Source of the DNA: CAZYFH01 sp965249175
Lineage (GTDB): Bacteria > Acidobacteriota > Vicinamibacteria > Vicinamibacterales > UBA8438
Assembly (NCBI GenBank): GCA_965249175.1
Contig: OZ252227.1
Location: forward strand, 1,178,001 to 1,242,000
Direction: 5' to 3'
DNA length: 64,000 nucleotides
The notes under the pieces were generated by a model. The model searched no databases. It had not been told where the DNA came from and saw nothing but the letters and a program-made list of their open reading frames with translations. The position numbers were made by a program, and so were the translations under genes. Positions 45,326 to 53,885 of this stretch are shown in pieces; position 1 is the first letter of the stretch, and the number at the start of each line of letters is the position of its first letter.

Positions 45326-46570
45326 TTATTGGGGTCGCGTAGGAATCCGCAAGCGCTGGCCGATCCGGATCAGCGTCCGTCCCGTCATGTTGTTGGCGAC
45401 TTGAATCGCACGCACGCTCGTCCCGTGCCTGCGCGCAATGGCGCTGAGCGTGTCGCCGCTCTGGACCCGGTACGTGGCGAACGTCGGTTTTGGCGCTTCC
45501 GGTCGGACGCGCAGCACCATTCCAGGTGTGAGGGTCTCATCCCAGAACAGGCTGTTGTCGCGGATGATGCGCCATGGGGAGGACTTCAGACGCTCGGCCA
45601 CGGTGCGCAGGTCGTCGCCCGCCTGGACCGTATAGACCTCGTGCTTGCCCGTCCACTCGAGGGGCAGGCGGAGGAGCTGGCCGGGCGGAACCGTCTGCAG
45701 GTGCCAGAGGTCGTTCTGCTCGCGAAGGTCGTCGCGGCTGACGTCAAGCACGAACGCCAGGTGGAGGTAGTTGTCTCCAATCCGCGCCCGGTATTCGAGG
45801 TGCTCGTCACCGGCCGACGCGAACAGCCCAGGGCGCGGCTCGCGAGGGTAGGCCACGAACTGCCCGACTCGGAGCGCCCGGGTCGCGAGAAACGGGTTGT
45901 GTACACGGAGCTGCAGGATGGACACGCCGGTGCGTTGCGAGATGGCCCACCAGTCGTCGCCCGCGCGAATCGCCTCGAGACGGATCGTCTCGGCGTGATG
46001 ACGGATCGACCGCTCGTGCAGCTTCAGCGCCGTGCGATACGCGCCGACGGACAGCACGTATTGCAGGGTTTCGAGTGGCGGCCGGCCGCGCCGGGCGCGA
46101 CCTGGCCCGCCATTGTAGGCGGCGACCGCGTAGTCCTCGCGCCGGAACTGGCGCACCATCTGGCTGATGTATTTGATCCCAGCCTCGACGTTAGAGTCGA
46201 CTCGCAGCCCGCGGAACGTCGCCGGCATGACCTGGAAATAGCCGGCGGCACCCGCGATCGACGTCAGGTTGGGGTTGCCGCCGGACTCCTGGATCAGCAT
46301 CGCGCGGGCCAGGTCGATGTCGACGTCGTACTTCTCCGCGTAGGTGCGGATGTCGTCCTCGATGGTCATCGCCTTCCGGAACATCCCGAGGAATTGCGGA
46401 GCGAAGTCGTCGAGCGGCAGGAGGCGCGTGTCGGAAACGGGCGCTGGCGGGGTCGGTGCCGCGGTGAGCGGCGGGGTGCTGGTGATCGCGACCACCGCCG
46501 CGACGATGCCGCCCGCTGCTAGCCACATCGCCGCGCGCATTGTTTGTCTGGGCATTTGTCTCCGGCTCAT
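45326..46570 (-). CDS. Lytic transglycosylase with LysM domains (MltD-like)
   Basis: The 414-residue protein has an N-terminal membrane or signal segment (WLAAGGIVAAVVAITS). The SLT catalytic domain lies at about 75-190, with the catalytic Glu in LIQESGGNPNL, and the motifs AGYFQVMPATF and AVAAYNGGPGRA. Three LysM-type peptidoglycan-binding repeats follow, the last two clear (HEVYTVQAGDDLRTVAERL, YRVQSGDTLSAIARRHGTS). It cleaves peptidoglycan glycan strands to 1,6-anhydro products in the periplasm. Order and length fit MltD-type enzymes. It diverges from the aminotransferase gene with 44 bases between them. Confidence 0.9.
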   Translation of the reverse strand: MSRRQMPRQTMRAAMWLAAGGIVAAVVAITSTPPLTAAPTPPAPVSDTRLLPLDDFAPQFLGMFRKAMTIEDDIRTYAEKYDVDIDLARAMLIQESGGNPNLTSIAGAAGYFQVMPATFRGLRVDSNVEAGIKYISQMVRQFRREDYAVAAYNGGPGRARRGRPPLETLQYVLSVGAYRTALKLHERSIRHHAETIRLEAIRAGDDWWAISQRTGVSILQLRVHNPFLATRALRVGQFVAYPREPRPGLFASAGDEHLEYRARIGDNYLHLAFVLDVSRDDLREQNDLWHLQTVPPGQLLRLPLEWTGKHEVYTVQAGDDLRTVAERLKSSPWRIIRDNSLFWDETLTPGMVLRVRPEAPKPTFATYRVQSGDTLSAIARRHGTSVRAIQVANNMTGRTLIRIGQRLRIPTRPQ

Positions 46571-46614
46571 TAGACCACAGCGACGCGCGCCGTCGGGCCG
46601 CGCATCTTCCTATA

Positions 46615-47817
46615 ATGACCCGCATGGGCACGCTCGCGGGATCGCAGAAGACGCGTCATTTCACGGAGTCGGTGATTCGAGAAATGACGCGGCTGTCGGA
46701 CGCGCACGACGGACTGAACCTGTCGCAGGGGTTTCCAGACTTTCCGGCCCCCGACAGGGTGAAGGATGCGGCGTGCGCGGCGATTCGCGCCGACGACAAC
46801 CAGTACGCCGTGACCTGGGGAGCCCCCGCGATGCGCGCCGCAATCGCTCGCGAGTTCACGCGGCGCTACGCGGTGCCGGTGGATCCGGATATCCATGTCA
46901 CGGTCTGCTGTGGGTCGACCGAGGCGATGATGTCGACGATGCTGGCGCTGGTCGATCCGGGCGACGAGGTCGTCGTGTTCGAGCCGTTCTACGAGAACTA
47001 TGGGCCGGACGTCATTCTGTCCGGTGCGACACCGCGCTACGTCACGCTGCGCCCGCCCGACTGGACGTTTGACCCCGACGAGCTCGCCTCGGCGTTCAGC
47101 AACCGCACGAAGGCCATCATCATCAACAGTCCGAACAACCCGACGGGGAAGGTGTTCACGCGCGAGGAGTTGGTCGCCGTGGCGCGCCTCTGCCAGCAGT
47201 GGGGCGCCGTTGCCGTGACGGACGAGATCTACGAGCACATCGTCTACGACGGCGCGCGGCATCTGCCCATGGCCGCCATCGACGGCATGGCGGAGCGGAC
47301 GGTCACGATCAACAGCTTGTCGAAGACCTACAGCGTGACCGGATGGCGGGTCGGGTGGGCCATCGCCCCGGAATGGCTGGCCGGTGCGATCCGCAAAGTG
47401 CACGACTTCTTGACGGTCGGCGCCGCGGCGCCGCTCCAGGCGGCGGGCGCGGTGGCGCTCGCGTCGCCAGACGAGTACTACACGCACCTGGCGACTGACT
47501 ATCAGCGCCGGCGCGATCTGCTGTTCGAGATCCTCCAGCGGCACGAGTTCACGTGCTACCGACCGCGCGGCGCGTACTACATCATGACCGACATCGGTCA
47601 CTTCGGAGCGCCGGACGACGTGAAGTTCGCCCGACGATTGGTGACCGAGGTCGGCGTTGCGACGGTGCCGGGGAGCAGCTTCTATCACGATCCCGCGCTT
47701 GGGGAAACCCAGGTGCGCTTCTGCTTCTGCAAACGCGACGAGACGCTCCAGGCCGCGGACCAGCGGCTGGCCAAGCTCGCCACGACGACGTTCGACGGCA
47801 CCGCCGCCGCGCCCTAA
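46615..47817 (+). CDS. PLP-dependent aminotransferase, class I/II (kynurenine/methionine aminotransferase-like)
   Basis: 400 residues from ATG 46615; ATG 46624 is a close alternative. The N-terminal LNLSQGFPDFPAPDRVKDA is diagnostic of the kynurenine/glutamine or methionine aminotransferase branch (YbdL-like). The Asn-Asn-Pro motif (NSPNNPTGKVF), Asp/Tyr pair (VTDEIYEHIVYDG) and PLP lysine (NSLSKTYSVTGWRVGW) are all present, as is the Arg of the carboxylate site near RFCFCKRDE. It would transfer amino groups from aromatic or sulfur amino acids to a 2-oxoacid in the cytoplasm. Exact substrate cannot be told. Confidence 0.9.
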   Translation: MTRMGTLAGSQKTRHFTESVIREMTRLSDAHDGLNLSQGFPDFPAPDRVKDAACAAIRADDNQYAVTWGAPAMRAAIAREFTRRYAVPVDPDIHVTVCCGSTEAMMSTMLALVDPGDEVVVFEPFYENYGPDVILSGATPRYVTLRPPDWTFDPDELASAFSNRTKAIIINSPNNPTGKVFTREELVAVARLCQQWGAVAVTDEIYEHIVYDGARHLPMAAIDGMAERTVTINSLSKTYSVTGWRVGWAIAPEWLAGAIRKVHDFLTVGAAAPLQAAGAVALASPDEYYTHLATDYQRRRDLLFEILQRHEFTCYRPRGAYYIMTDIGHFGAPDDVKFARRLVTEVGVATVPGSSFYHDPALGETQVRFCFCKRDETLQAADQRLAKLATTTFDGTAAAP

Positions 47818-47846
47818 GGCCTAAGCACTACGACCTTCGGGACCTC

Positions 47847-48698
47847 CTAGAACCTCACCACCCCCGACAGATAGAAGCCGTCGAGCTTGAGGTCGCCGGT
47901 GTCGCGACCAATCAGATACCTGAAGTCCATCGATCGGTATCCGACACTGACGCCGACCATGCGCGACAGGTTGAGGGTGCCATAGAGGTCGATGTCGACA
48001 TACTGCGCTCGATAGTCCCCCGCGAGGCGTTCCGGTAGCTTGAACGCGGTCACCTCCGCGGTGATGGGCGTGAACCGCGTGACGTAGACGCGGGCGATGC
48101 CACCGATGGCGGGGATCGGCGCCTGGGCTCTCGTGTATTCGTAGGCGAGGTCGCTTTCGATCTCGGCCAGAAGGCGCGTGTGCTTGGCCTCGACGATCAA
48201 CCCAAAGTAGCCCCGGTCGCGCGCGATGACGTCGAACTCGTAGCCGACGCGCCACGCGTCCCACTTGAGCAACGACGAGACCGGGAGGCCGATGTCGTAC
48301 GCGATGCCCTGAAAGACGAGTCGCCGCTCGAGCACGCTGTGCTGCTGATACTCGATCGGGACGAGTGAGACACGCAGCTTGTGACGACGTCCAGGCTTGA
48401 ACGCCAGTCGAAACTCTGGGTGCCGCTGCCGGCCCATCCCGAGATCGTCGCCGAAATTGATGTCGCTGCCGAGAATGCCGAACTGCTCGCTCGACGCCAC
48501 GATGACCGCATCGGGCGCCCACAGTCCGCCGCTTAGCTCGATCGTGTAGTCCTCCCCGACGCTCGTGCCGGACCAGAGCGAGCGATCGATCGACCAGAGA
48601 TACTCCGCGTCTTGCTCCTGCGCGTGTGCCGCTCCGATCGTGAGGACCACGGCCGCGCAGACGCACCCCACCGCACGACGGGCTCTTATACTCGCCAT
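47847..48698 (-). CDS. Outer-membrane beta-barrel protein, unknown
   Basis: 283 residues with a signal peptide (AVGCVCAAVVLTIGAAHAQ). The mature protein is made of short amphipathic strands (HKLRVSLVPIEYQQHSVL, VGYEFDVIARDRGYFGLIV, VYVTRFTPITAEVTAFKL, VDIDLYGTLNLSRMVGVSV) and ends with SGVVRF, a terminal Phe typical of BAM substrates. The strand count suggests about 10-12. I know no named family. Its own transcription unit converges on the aminotransferase gene. Confidence 0.7.
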   Translation of the reverse strand: MASIRARRAVGCVCAAVVLTIGAAHAQEQDAEYLWSIDRSLWSGTSVGEDYTIELSGGLWAPDAVIVASSEQFGILGSDINFGDDLGMGRQRHPEFRLAFKPGRRHKLRVSLVPIEYQQHSVLERRLVFQGIAYDIGLPVSSLLKWDAWRVGYEFDVIARDRGYFGLIVEAKHTRLLAEIESDLAYEYTRAQAPIPAIGGIARVYVTRFTPITAEVTAFKLPERLAGDYRAQYVDIDLYGTLNLSRMVGVSVGYRSMDFRYLIGRDTGDLKLDGFYLSGVVRF

Positions 48699-48934
48699 CG
48701 TCTCCTCGCCCCGTGTGTATCGAGTGGTGAACGATGCGCGGTGCCCGGCGGGCGCCGGATTCGCGCACTACAGCCTGCTGGGATAGGCATATCGACCATA
48801 GCACAGTGCGACGGTCTGTACCAACGCCCGCAGGTGTGGCGTCCCGTTCGCAATCTGGTGGCAGACATCGGCCGGCGGGGCCCGTGCGTCGCGCGATGCG
48901 ACGCCATCGTGGGCCGAATGACACAACTGTTATT

Positions 48935-49099
48935 CTAGGAGCCCGTGGTGAAAGTGCCGCTGCATTCGACCGGCGATGCATCCCGCCTGCCAGCGGTGCT
49001 CATCAGTCGAATACTCCCGGTATTCTCCCTCCTCGCACCTTGCCAGCCGGGCGCCTCCCCAGTCTCAATGCAACGCGGACTTTCACCACGGGCTCCTAG
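48935..49099. mobile_element. MITE-like element, 165 bp, with CTAG ends
   Basis: Both ends read CTAGGAGCCCGTGGTGAAAG inward, followed by imperfect matches (T-GCCGC-TGCATT against T-CCGCGTTGCATT), giving about 34 bp of terminal inverted repeat. There is no coding capacity. The right end stops 6 bases before the ATG of the ABC transporter gene. Solo ends with the same consensus occur at 5743 and 13074 and a related element at 35381-35543. No transposase with these ends is seen in the window. Confidence 0.75.
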
Positions 49100-49105
49100 G
49101 GCTTG

Positions 49106-50946
49106 ATGTCGCCCGCCGCGTCGAAGCTCCTTCCTTATCTCTTTCGGTATCGCCGTCGGCTCGCCGCGGGTGCGGTGTTCCTGGTGCTGGCCACAGGTAT
49201 CCAGTTGATGACGCCCTGGGTGCTCAAGTATGCGATCGACGATCTAGCGGCAGGCCTCGCGCCCGGTGAGGCATCGACCGGCGGCCGGACGCTCGGGTTC
49301 TATGCCGGCGTCATCGTCAGGATCGCGTTCGCGGGCGGCTGCTGTCGGTTTCTGATGCGCCGCATGATCATCGGCGCATCGCGTGCGATCGAATACGACC
49401 TGCGCAACGATTTCTTCGCGCATCTCCAGCGATTGCCGCTGGCCTACTTCCAGTCCAGCCGGACCGGCGACCTCATGTCGCGCGCCACGAACGACCTGGC
49501 GGCCGTCCGGATGATGGCGGGTCCCGCCGTGATGTACACGGCGACGACGTCGATCACGTTCGTGGCGGCTCTCGTCCTGATGCTCTCGATCTCGCCCGGT
49601 CTGACGGTGCTGGCACTGTTGCCGCTCCCGATCGTGTCGGTCGTCGTGAAGCTGTTCGGCGCTGCGATCTACCGGCGGTCCGAGCGGATCCAGGCGCAGC
49701 TGGCCCACCTCAGCGCCGTGGTCCAGGAGGCGCTCGCGGGCGCTCGGGTGGTGCGTGCGTATCGACGCGAGCAGGTCGAGATCGAGCGATTCCGAGCGGC
49801 CAACCTGGAATACGTCGAGCGGAGCCGCGCCATGATCCAGCTGCAGAGCGTCTTCCACCCGAGCATGGCGCTGTTTCTCGGGCTCTCGGCGCTCGTGGTC
49901 CTGTGGATTGGCAGCCGGCAGGTCATCGATGGGCGGATCACGGTCGGCGAGTTTGTCGCGTTCAACGGCTACGTCGTCATGCTCAGCTGGCCGATGATCG
50001 CGTTCGGATGGGTCACCAACATGCTCCAGCGGGGCATGGCGGCATGGCGGCGGATGCTCGACGTCCTCGACGTCGAGCCGGCCATCCGGGATCCGGATGC
50101 GCCTTCGACCATCGCGTCGTCCGCCGACGTCCGCGGTCAGGTGGAGTTCCGCGATCTCACCTTCGCCTACAACGGGCGTGCGGTCCTGTCCAACGTCAGC
50201 GCGCGGGTCGAGCCCGGTCAGGTGCTGGCGCTCGTGGGCCCGACTGGGTCGGGCAAGTCCACGCTCGTGGATCTCCTGCCGCGCCTGTTCGAGCCACCGC
50301 CCGGGACGGTGTTCCTCGACGGCGTGGATGTTCGTCATCTGCCGCTCGACGTGCTCCGTGGCGCGATTGGCTACGTGCCCCAGGAGCCGTTTCTCTTCTC
50401 CGCCACCGTCGCGGACAACGTGGCGTTCGGTGTGCCGGTCGACGAGCCCGCGCGATCGATGCCGCCGGTCCCGTCGGCGCACGTCGGTGGCGAGCGAGTG
50501 GCCTCCGGCCCGGCGACGGCGCTCGGGGTCGACGACGCGCTCGACGTGGCCCGGCTGGAGGGCGACCTCGAGGCGTTTCCGCGCGGCCTGGACACGGCGG
50601 TCGGCGAACGCGGGATTGCCTTGTCGGGGGGACAGAAGCAGCGTGTCGCACTCGCCCGCGCGCTGCTCACCGATCCACGGGTCCTCATCCTCGACGACGC
50701 GCTGTCGGCGGTCGACACCCACACCGAAGACGCCATCCTGTCGCGGCTGCGCACGGTCATGCGGCAGCGACGGCGATTGTCGTCGCGCACCGGATCTCGA
50801 CGGTGCGGGACGCCGATCTGATCCTGGTGCTCGATGATGGTCGCGTCGTCGAGCGTGGCACGCACGACGAGCTGGTGGCGCGCGGCGGCCTGTATGCCGG
50901 ACTCCATCGGAAGCAACTCCTGGAGAAGGAGCTGGAGGCATCGTAG
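49106..50946 (+). pseudogene. ABC exporter half (YheI/LmrC type), frameshifted near its end
   Basis: ATG 49106 begins a six-helix type IV exporter membrane domain (to about 320) then a nucleotide-binding domain: Walker A GPTGSGKST, signature LSGGQKQR, Walker B VLILDDALSAVD. The LDD in place of LDE marks the degenerate-site subunit of heterodimeric exporters such as LmrCD or YheIH. After VMRQR (about 50770) one base is missing; the next frame restores TAIVVAHRISTVRDADLILV, including the H-loop His, and ends at 50946. The frame as read would lose the H-loop and C-terminal helices. It may be a mutation or a sequencing slip. There is no ordinary ribosome site because a MITE-like element abuts the start. 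Confidence 0.85.
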
Positions 50947-50980
50947 CCCCCGGACTCTGGGCGGATTGCGAATAGCGCAG

Positions 50981-52801
50981 GTGTCACGACACGAAACCGA
51001 CGAGGTCCTTGGGAAGGCGTACGACGCGCGCCTGATGCGGCGGCTGCTGACCTATTTGCGTCCGCATCGCCGGGCCGTGGTCGTGTCGCTCGCCGCCATC
51101 GTCGGCTACTCCGGGTTGCAGCTCGCCCAGCCGTATCTGACGAAGGTCGCGATCGACGACCACATCACCACAGGCAACCTGGACGGCCTCGACGGGATCG
51201 CGCTCGCGTTCCTCGTCGTGTTGGTCGGCTCGTTCGCGCTGGAGTACGTGCAGACCTACACGATGCAGATGATGGGGCAGCGGATCATGTTCGATCTGCG
51301 CATGCAGATCTACGGCCATCTGCAGCGGCTCGATCTCCGCTTCTACGACCGCAATCCCGTCGGCCGACTGATGACCCGCGTGACGACCGACGTGGATGCG
51401 CTGAACGACCTGTTCGCGTCGGGGGTGATCTCGGTCTTCCGCGACGTGTTCACCCTGGTCGGCATCATGGTCGTGCTGCTGTGGATGGACTGGCGCCTGG
51501 CGCTCGTCGCCTTCTCGGTGCTTCCGTTCATCGCGCTCATCACGCACTGGTTCCGCACGCATGCCCGCGAGTCGTATCGCCGCGTGCGCGGGTGGATTGC
51601 CCGGATTAACGCCTTCCTGCAGGAGAACATCACCGGGATGGCGACGGTCCAGCTGTTCCGGCGCGAGCGCCGCAACTTCGCGCAATTCGATGGCATCAAT
51701 CGCGAGCATCGCGACGCGAACGTCGACTCGATCTTCTACTACGCGACGTTCTACCCCGCGATCGAGTTCCTCGGCGCAGTCGCGACCGCGCTCATCATCT
51801 GGTACGGCGGTGGCCGGTCGCTCCAGAACGCGGTCCAGCTCGGGGCGCTCGTTGCGTTCATCCAGTATTCGCAACGGTTCTTTGGACCGATCAGCGATCT
51901 GTCGGAGAAGTTCAACATTCTGCAAGCGGCCATGGCATCGTCGGAGCGCATCTTCGGACTGCTGGACACGCCGGTCGAGATTGAGAGTCCTTCGCCGGCG
52001 ACGGCGCAGTCGCCCAACGGGCGCGGACACCTCCGCTTCGAGGGGGTCTGGTTCGCGTATCGCGACGAGGACTATGTGCTGCGCGACGTCTCGTTCGACG
52101 TGGCACCCGGCGAGCGGGTCGGCATCGTCGGGGCCACCGGCGCTGGCAAGACGACGCTCATCAACCTGCTGATGCGGTTCTACGACGTCAATCGCGGGCG
52201 GATCACGATCGACGGCGTCGACATCACGCGGGTGCCGCTGGCCGATCTGCGGCGTCGTTTCGGTCTCGTGCTCCAGGACGTATATCTGTTCTCCGGGAGC
52301 GTCCGCGAGAACATCCGCCTCGGCAACGTCGAGATCGGTGATGCCGACGTCGATCGCGCCGCTGCCGCCGTGCATGCGGATCGCTTCATCGCACGGCTGG
52401 CGGGTGGGCTCGACGCTGAGGTGGCTGAGCGGGGCGCCACGCTCTCCGTCGGACAACGGCAACTGTTGTCGTTCGCGCGCGCGTTGGCGTTCGCACCCGA
52501 GGTGCTCGTGCTCGACGAGGCGACGTCGAGCGTCGACACGGACACCGAGCGGCTCATCCAGGACGCACTACGGGTCTTGATGGCCGAGCGCACCACCATC
52601 GCCGTCGCGCATCGCCTCTCGACCGTACAGGATATGGACAAGATCCTGGTCTTCCACAAGGGCGAGCTCCGCGAGGCGGGCAGCCATCAGGAGCTGCTTG
52701 CCCGGCGCGGCCTCTACCACATGCTCTACCAGCTGCAATACAAGGAGCAGGAGCGGACGGGGACCGAGGTGCGGACGCTCTCGGTGCCGCAGACGTCGTA
52801 A
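50981..52801 (+). CDS. ABC exporter half (YheH/LmrD type)
   Basis: About 606 residues from GTG 50981 (VSRHETDEVLGKAYDARLM); the start is uncertain because the frame is open upstream. Six transmembrane helices with the typical RFYDRNPVGRLMTRVTTDVD coupling region are followed by the ATPase: Walker A GATGAGKTT, signature LSVGQRQLLSFARAL, Walker B VLVLDEATSSVD and H-loop AVAHRLSTVQ. LSVGQ with LDE is characteristic of the second subunit of LmrCD/YheIH heterodimers, complementing the LDD subunit upstream. The pair exports drugs, lipids or peptides; the substrate is unknown. It is co-directional with the upstream half 34 bases away. Confidence 0.9.
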   Translation: MSRHETDEVLGKAYDARLMRRLLTYLRPHRRAVVVSLAAIVGYSGLQLAQPYLTKVAIDDHITTGNLDGLDGIALAFLVVLVGSFALEYVQTYTMQMMGQRIMFDLRMQIYGHLQRLDLRFYDRNPVGRLMTRVTTDVDALNDLFASGVISVFRDVFTLVGIMVVLLWMDWRLALVAFSVLPFIALITHWFRTHARESYRRVRGWIARINAFLQENITGMATVQLFRRERRNFAQFDGINREHRDANVDSIFYYATFYPAIEFLGAVATALIIWYGGGRSLQNAVQLGALVAFIQYSQRFFGPISDLSEKFNILQAAMASSERIFGLLDTPVEIESPSPATAQSPNGRGHLRFEGVWFAYRDEDYVLRDVSFDVAPGERVGIVGATGAGKTTLINLLMRFYDVNRGRITIDGVDITRVPLADLRRRFGLVLQDVYLFSGSVRENIRLGNVEIGDADVDRAAAAVHADRFIARLAGGLDAEVAERGATLSVGQRQLLSFARALAFAPEVLVLDEATSSVDTDTERLIQDALRVLMAERTTIAVAHRLSTVQDMDKILVFHKGELREAGSHQELLARRGLYHMLYQLQYKEQERTGTEVRTLSVPQTS

Positions 52802-52816
52802 GGCGCGCGCGAGCTC

Positions 52817-53860
52817 TCAGCCTTCGGTCGATCGAAAGTGCTCGAAGCTGCCCGGTAGCGGCTCGACCGTGCCACCGCGTGCGAGCACGACGTCGCGCTC
52901 CTTCGTGATGACGCCAATCGGTGTCAGCACCAGGTCGCCGATGAGCCGGCGAACATGCGCCAGACGGCCGCGAAACGCCGGGGGCGCCGCGAACGCCAGC
53001 TCGTAGTCCTCGCCGCCCGTCAGCGCGGCCAACACCGGGTCCGCACCGGACCGCGTGAACCAGTCGCGCGCCTCCGGGTCGATCGGGATTCGATCGGCGT
53101 CGATCCGGGCACCGACGCCGCTGGCATCGGTCACCTGATGCAACGCGTCCGCCAACCCGTCGCTCAGGTCGATGCACGCACGTGCGGCGCGGTTCCGGCC
53201 TAGCGCGAGGCCGAGGCGCACACGCGGCTCGGGTCGAAGGAAGCGCCGCCGGCACCGATCGGTGGCCGGCGCTGGACCGCCATCGGCACCCCTGAGCGAC
53301 GCGAGTCCGGCCGCAGCGCCGCCGATCTGCCCGCTGACATACACGAAGTCGCCAGGCCGCGCGCCACCACGTGTCAGCACCCGACGTCGCCTGACGCTGC
53401 CGGTGACAGTCACATCGATCGAGATTGGACCTGTCGAGCCGGCGATATTGCCTCCGACGAGCGCGGTGCCGTGTTGACCCGCGAGGACCAGCAACGCGTC
53501 GACGAGCGCATCGATGTCCGCGACCGGCGAGTGCGGCGGGAGCGCGAGCGAGAGCAACGCGTGGCGCGGCGCGGCGCCCATGGCAGCCAGATCGCTCAGA
53601 TTGACGGCGAGCGCTTTGTGCCCAATATCCGCCGCGGACGCGAACGTGCGGTCGAAGTGGATGCCGTCGACCAGCGCGTCGGTCGTGATGACCGTGAGCG
53701 TCCCGCGGTCGGGAGCGACGACGGCTGCGTCATCGCCGATCCCGACGACCACCGACGACGGCGGCGGCGGGATACGTGCGCGGATGCGTGCGACAAGGGC
53801 GCGTTCGCCAAGATCGGCGACGGTGACGTCTGGCGCAATCGACTCGGAAATGGGAAGCAT
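52817..53860 (-). CDS. thiL: Thiamine-monophosphate kinase
   Basis: The 347-residue protein has the AIR-synthase-like fold: VVVGIGDDAAVVAPDRGTL near the N-terminus with the conserved GDDAA metal/ATP site, then TTDALVDGIHFDRTF, DIGHKALAVNLSDLAAMGA and GGEDYELAF towards the end. These motifs are diagnostic of ThiL, which phosphorylates thiamine monophosphate to the diphosphate cofactor. Length is normal. It lies 25 bases downstream of rny in the same direction and may share its transcript. No other thiamine genes are in the window. Confidence 0.93.
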   Translation of the reverse strand: MLPISESIAPDVTVADLGERALVARIRARIPPPPSSVVVGIGDDAAVVAPDRGTLTVITTDALVDGIHFDRTFASAADIGHKALAVNLSDLAAMGAAPRHALLSLALPPHSPVADIDALVDALLVLAGQHGTALVGGNIAGSTGPISIDVTVTGSVRRRRVLTRGGARPGDFVYVSGQIGGAAAGLASLRGADGGPAPATDRCRRRFLRPEPRVRLGLALGRNRAARACIDLSDGLADALHQVTDASGVGARIDADRIPIDPEARDWFTRSGADPVLAALTGGEDYELAFAAPPAFRGRLAHVRRLIGDLVLTPIGVITKERDVVLARGGTVEPLPGSFEHFRSTEG

Positions 53861-53885
53861 GGTCGGACGGAGCGCGAGCAGTCAC

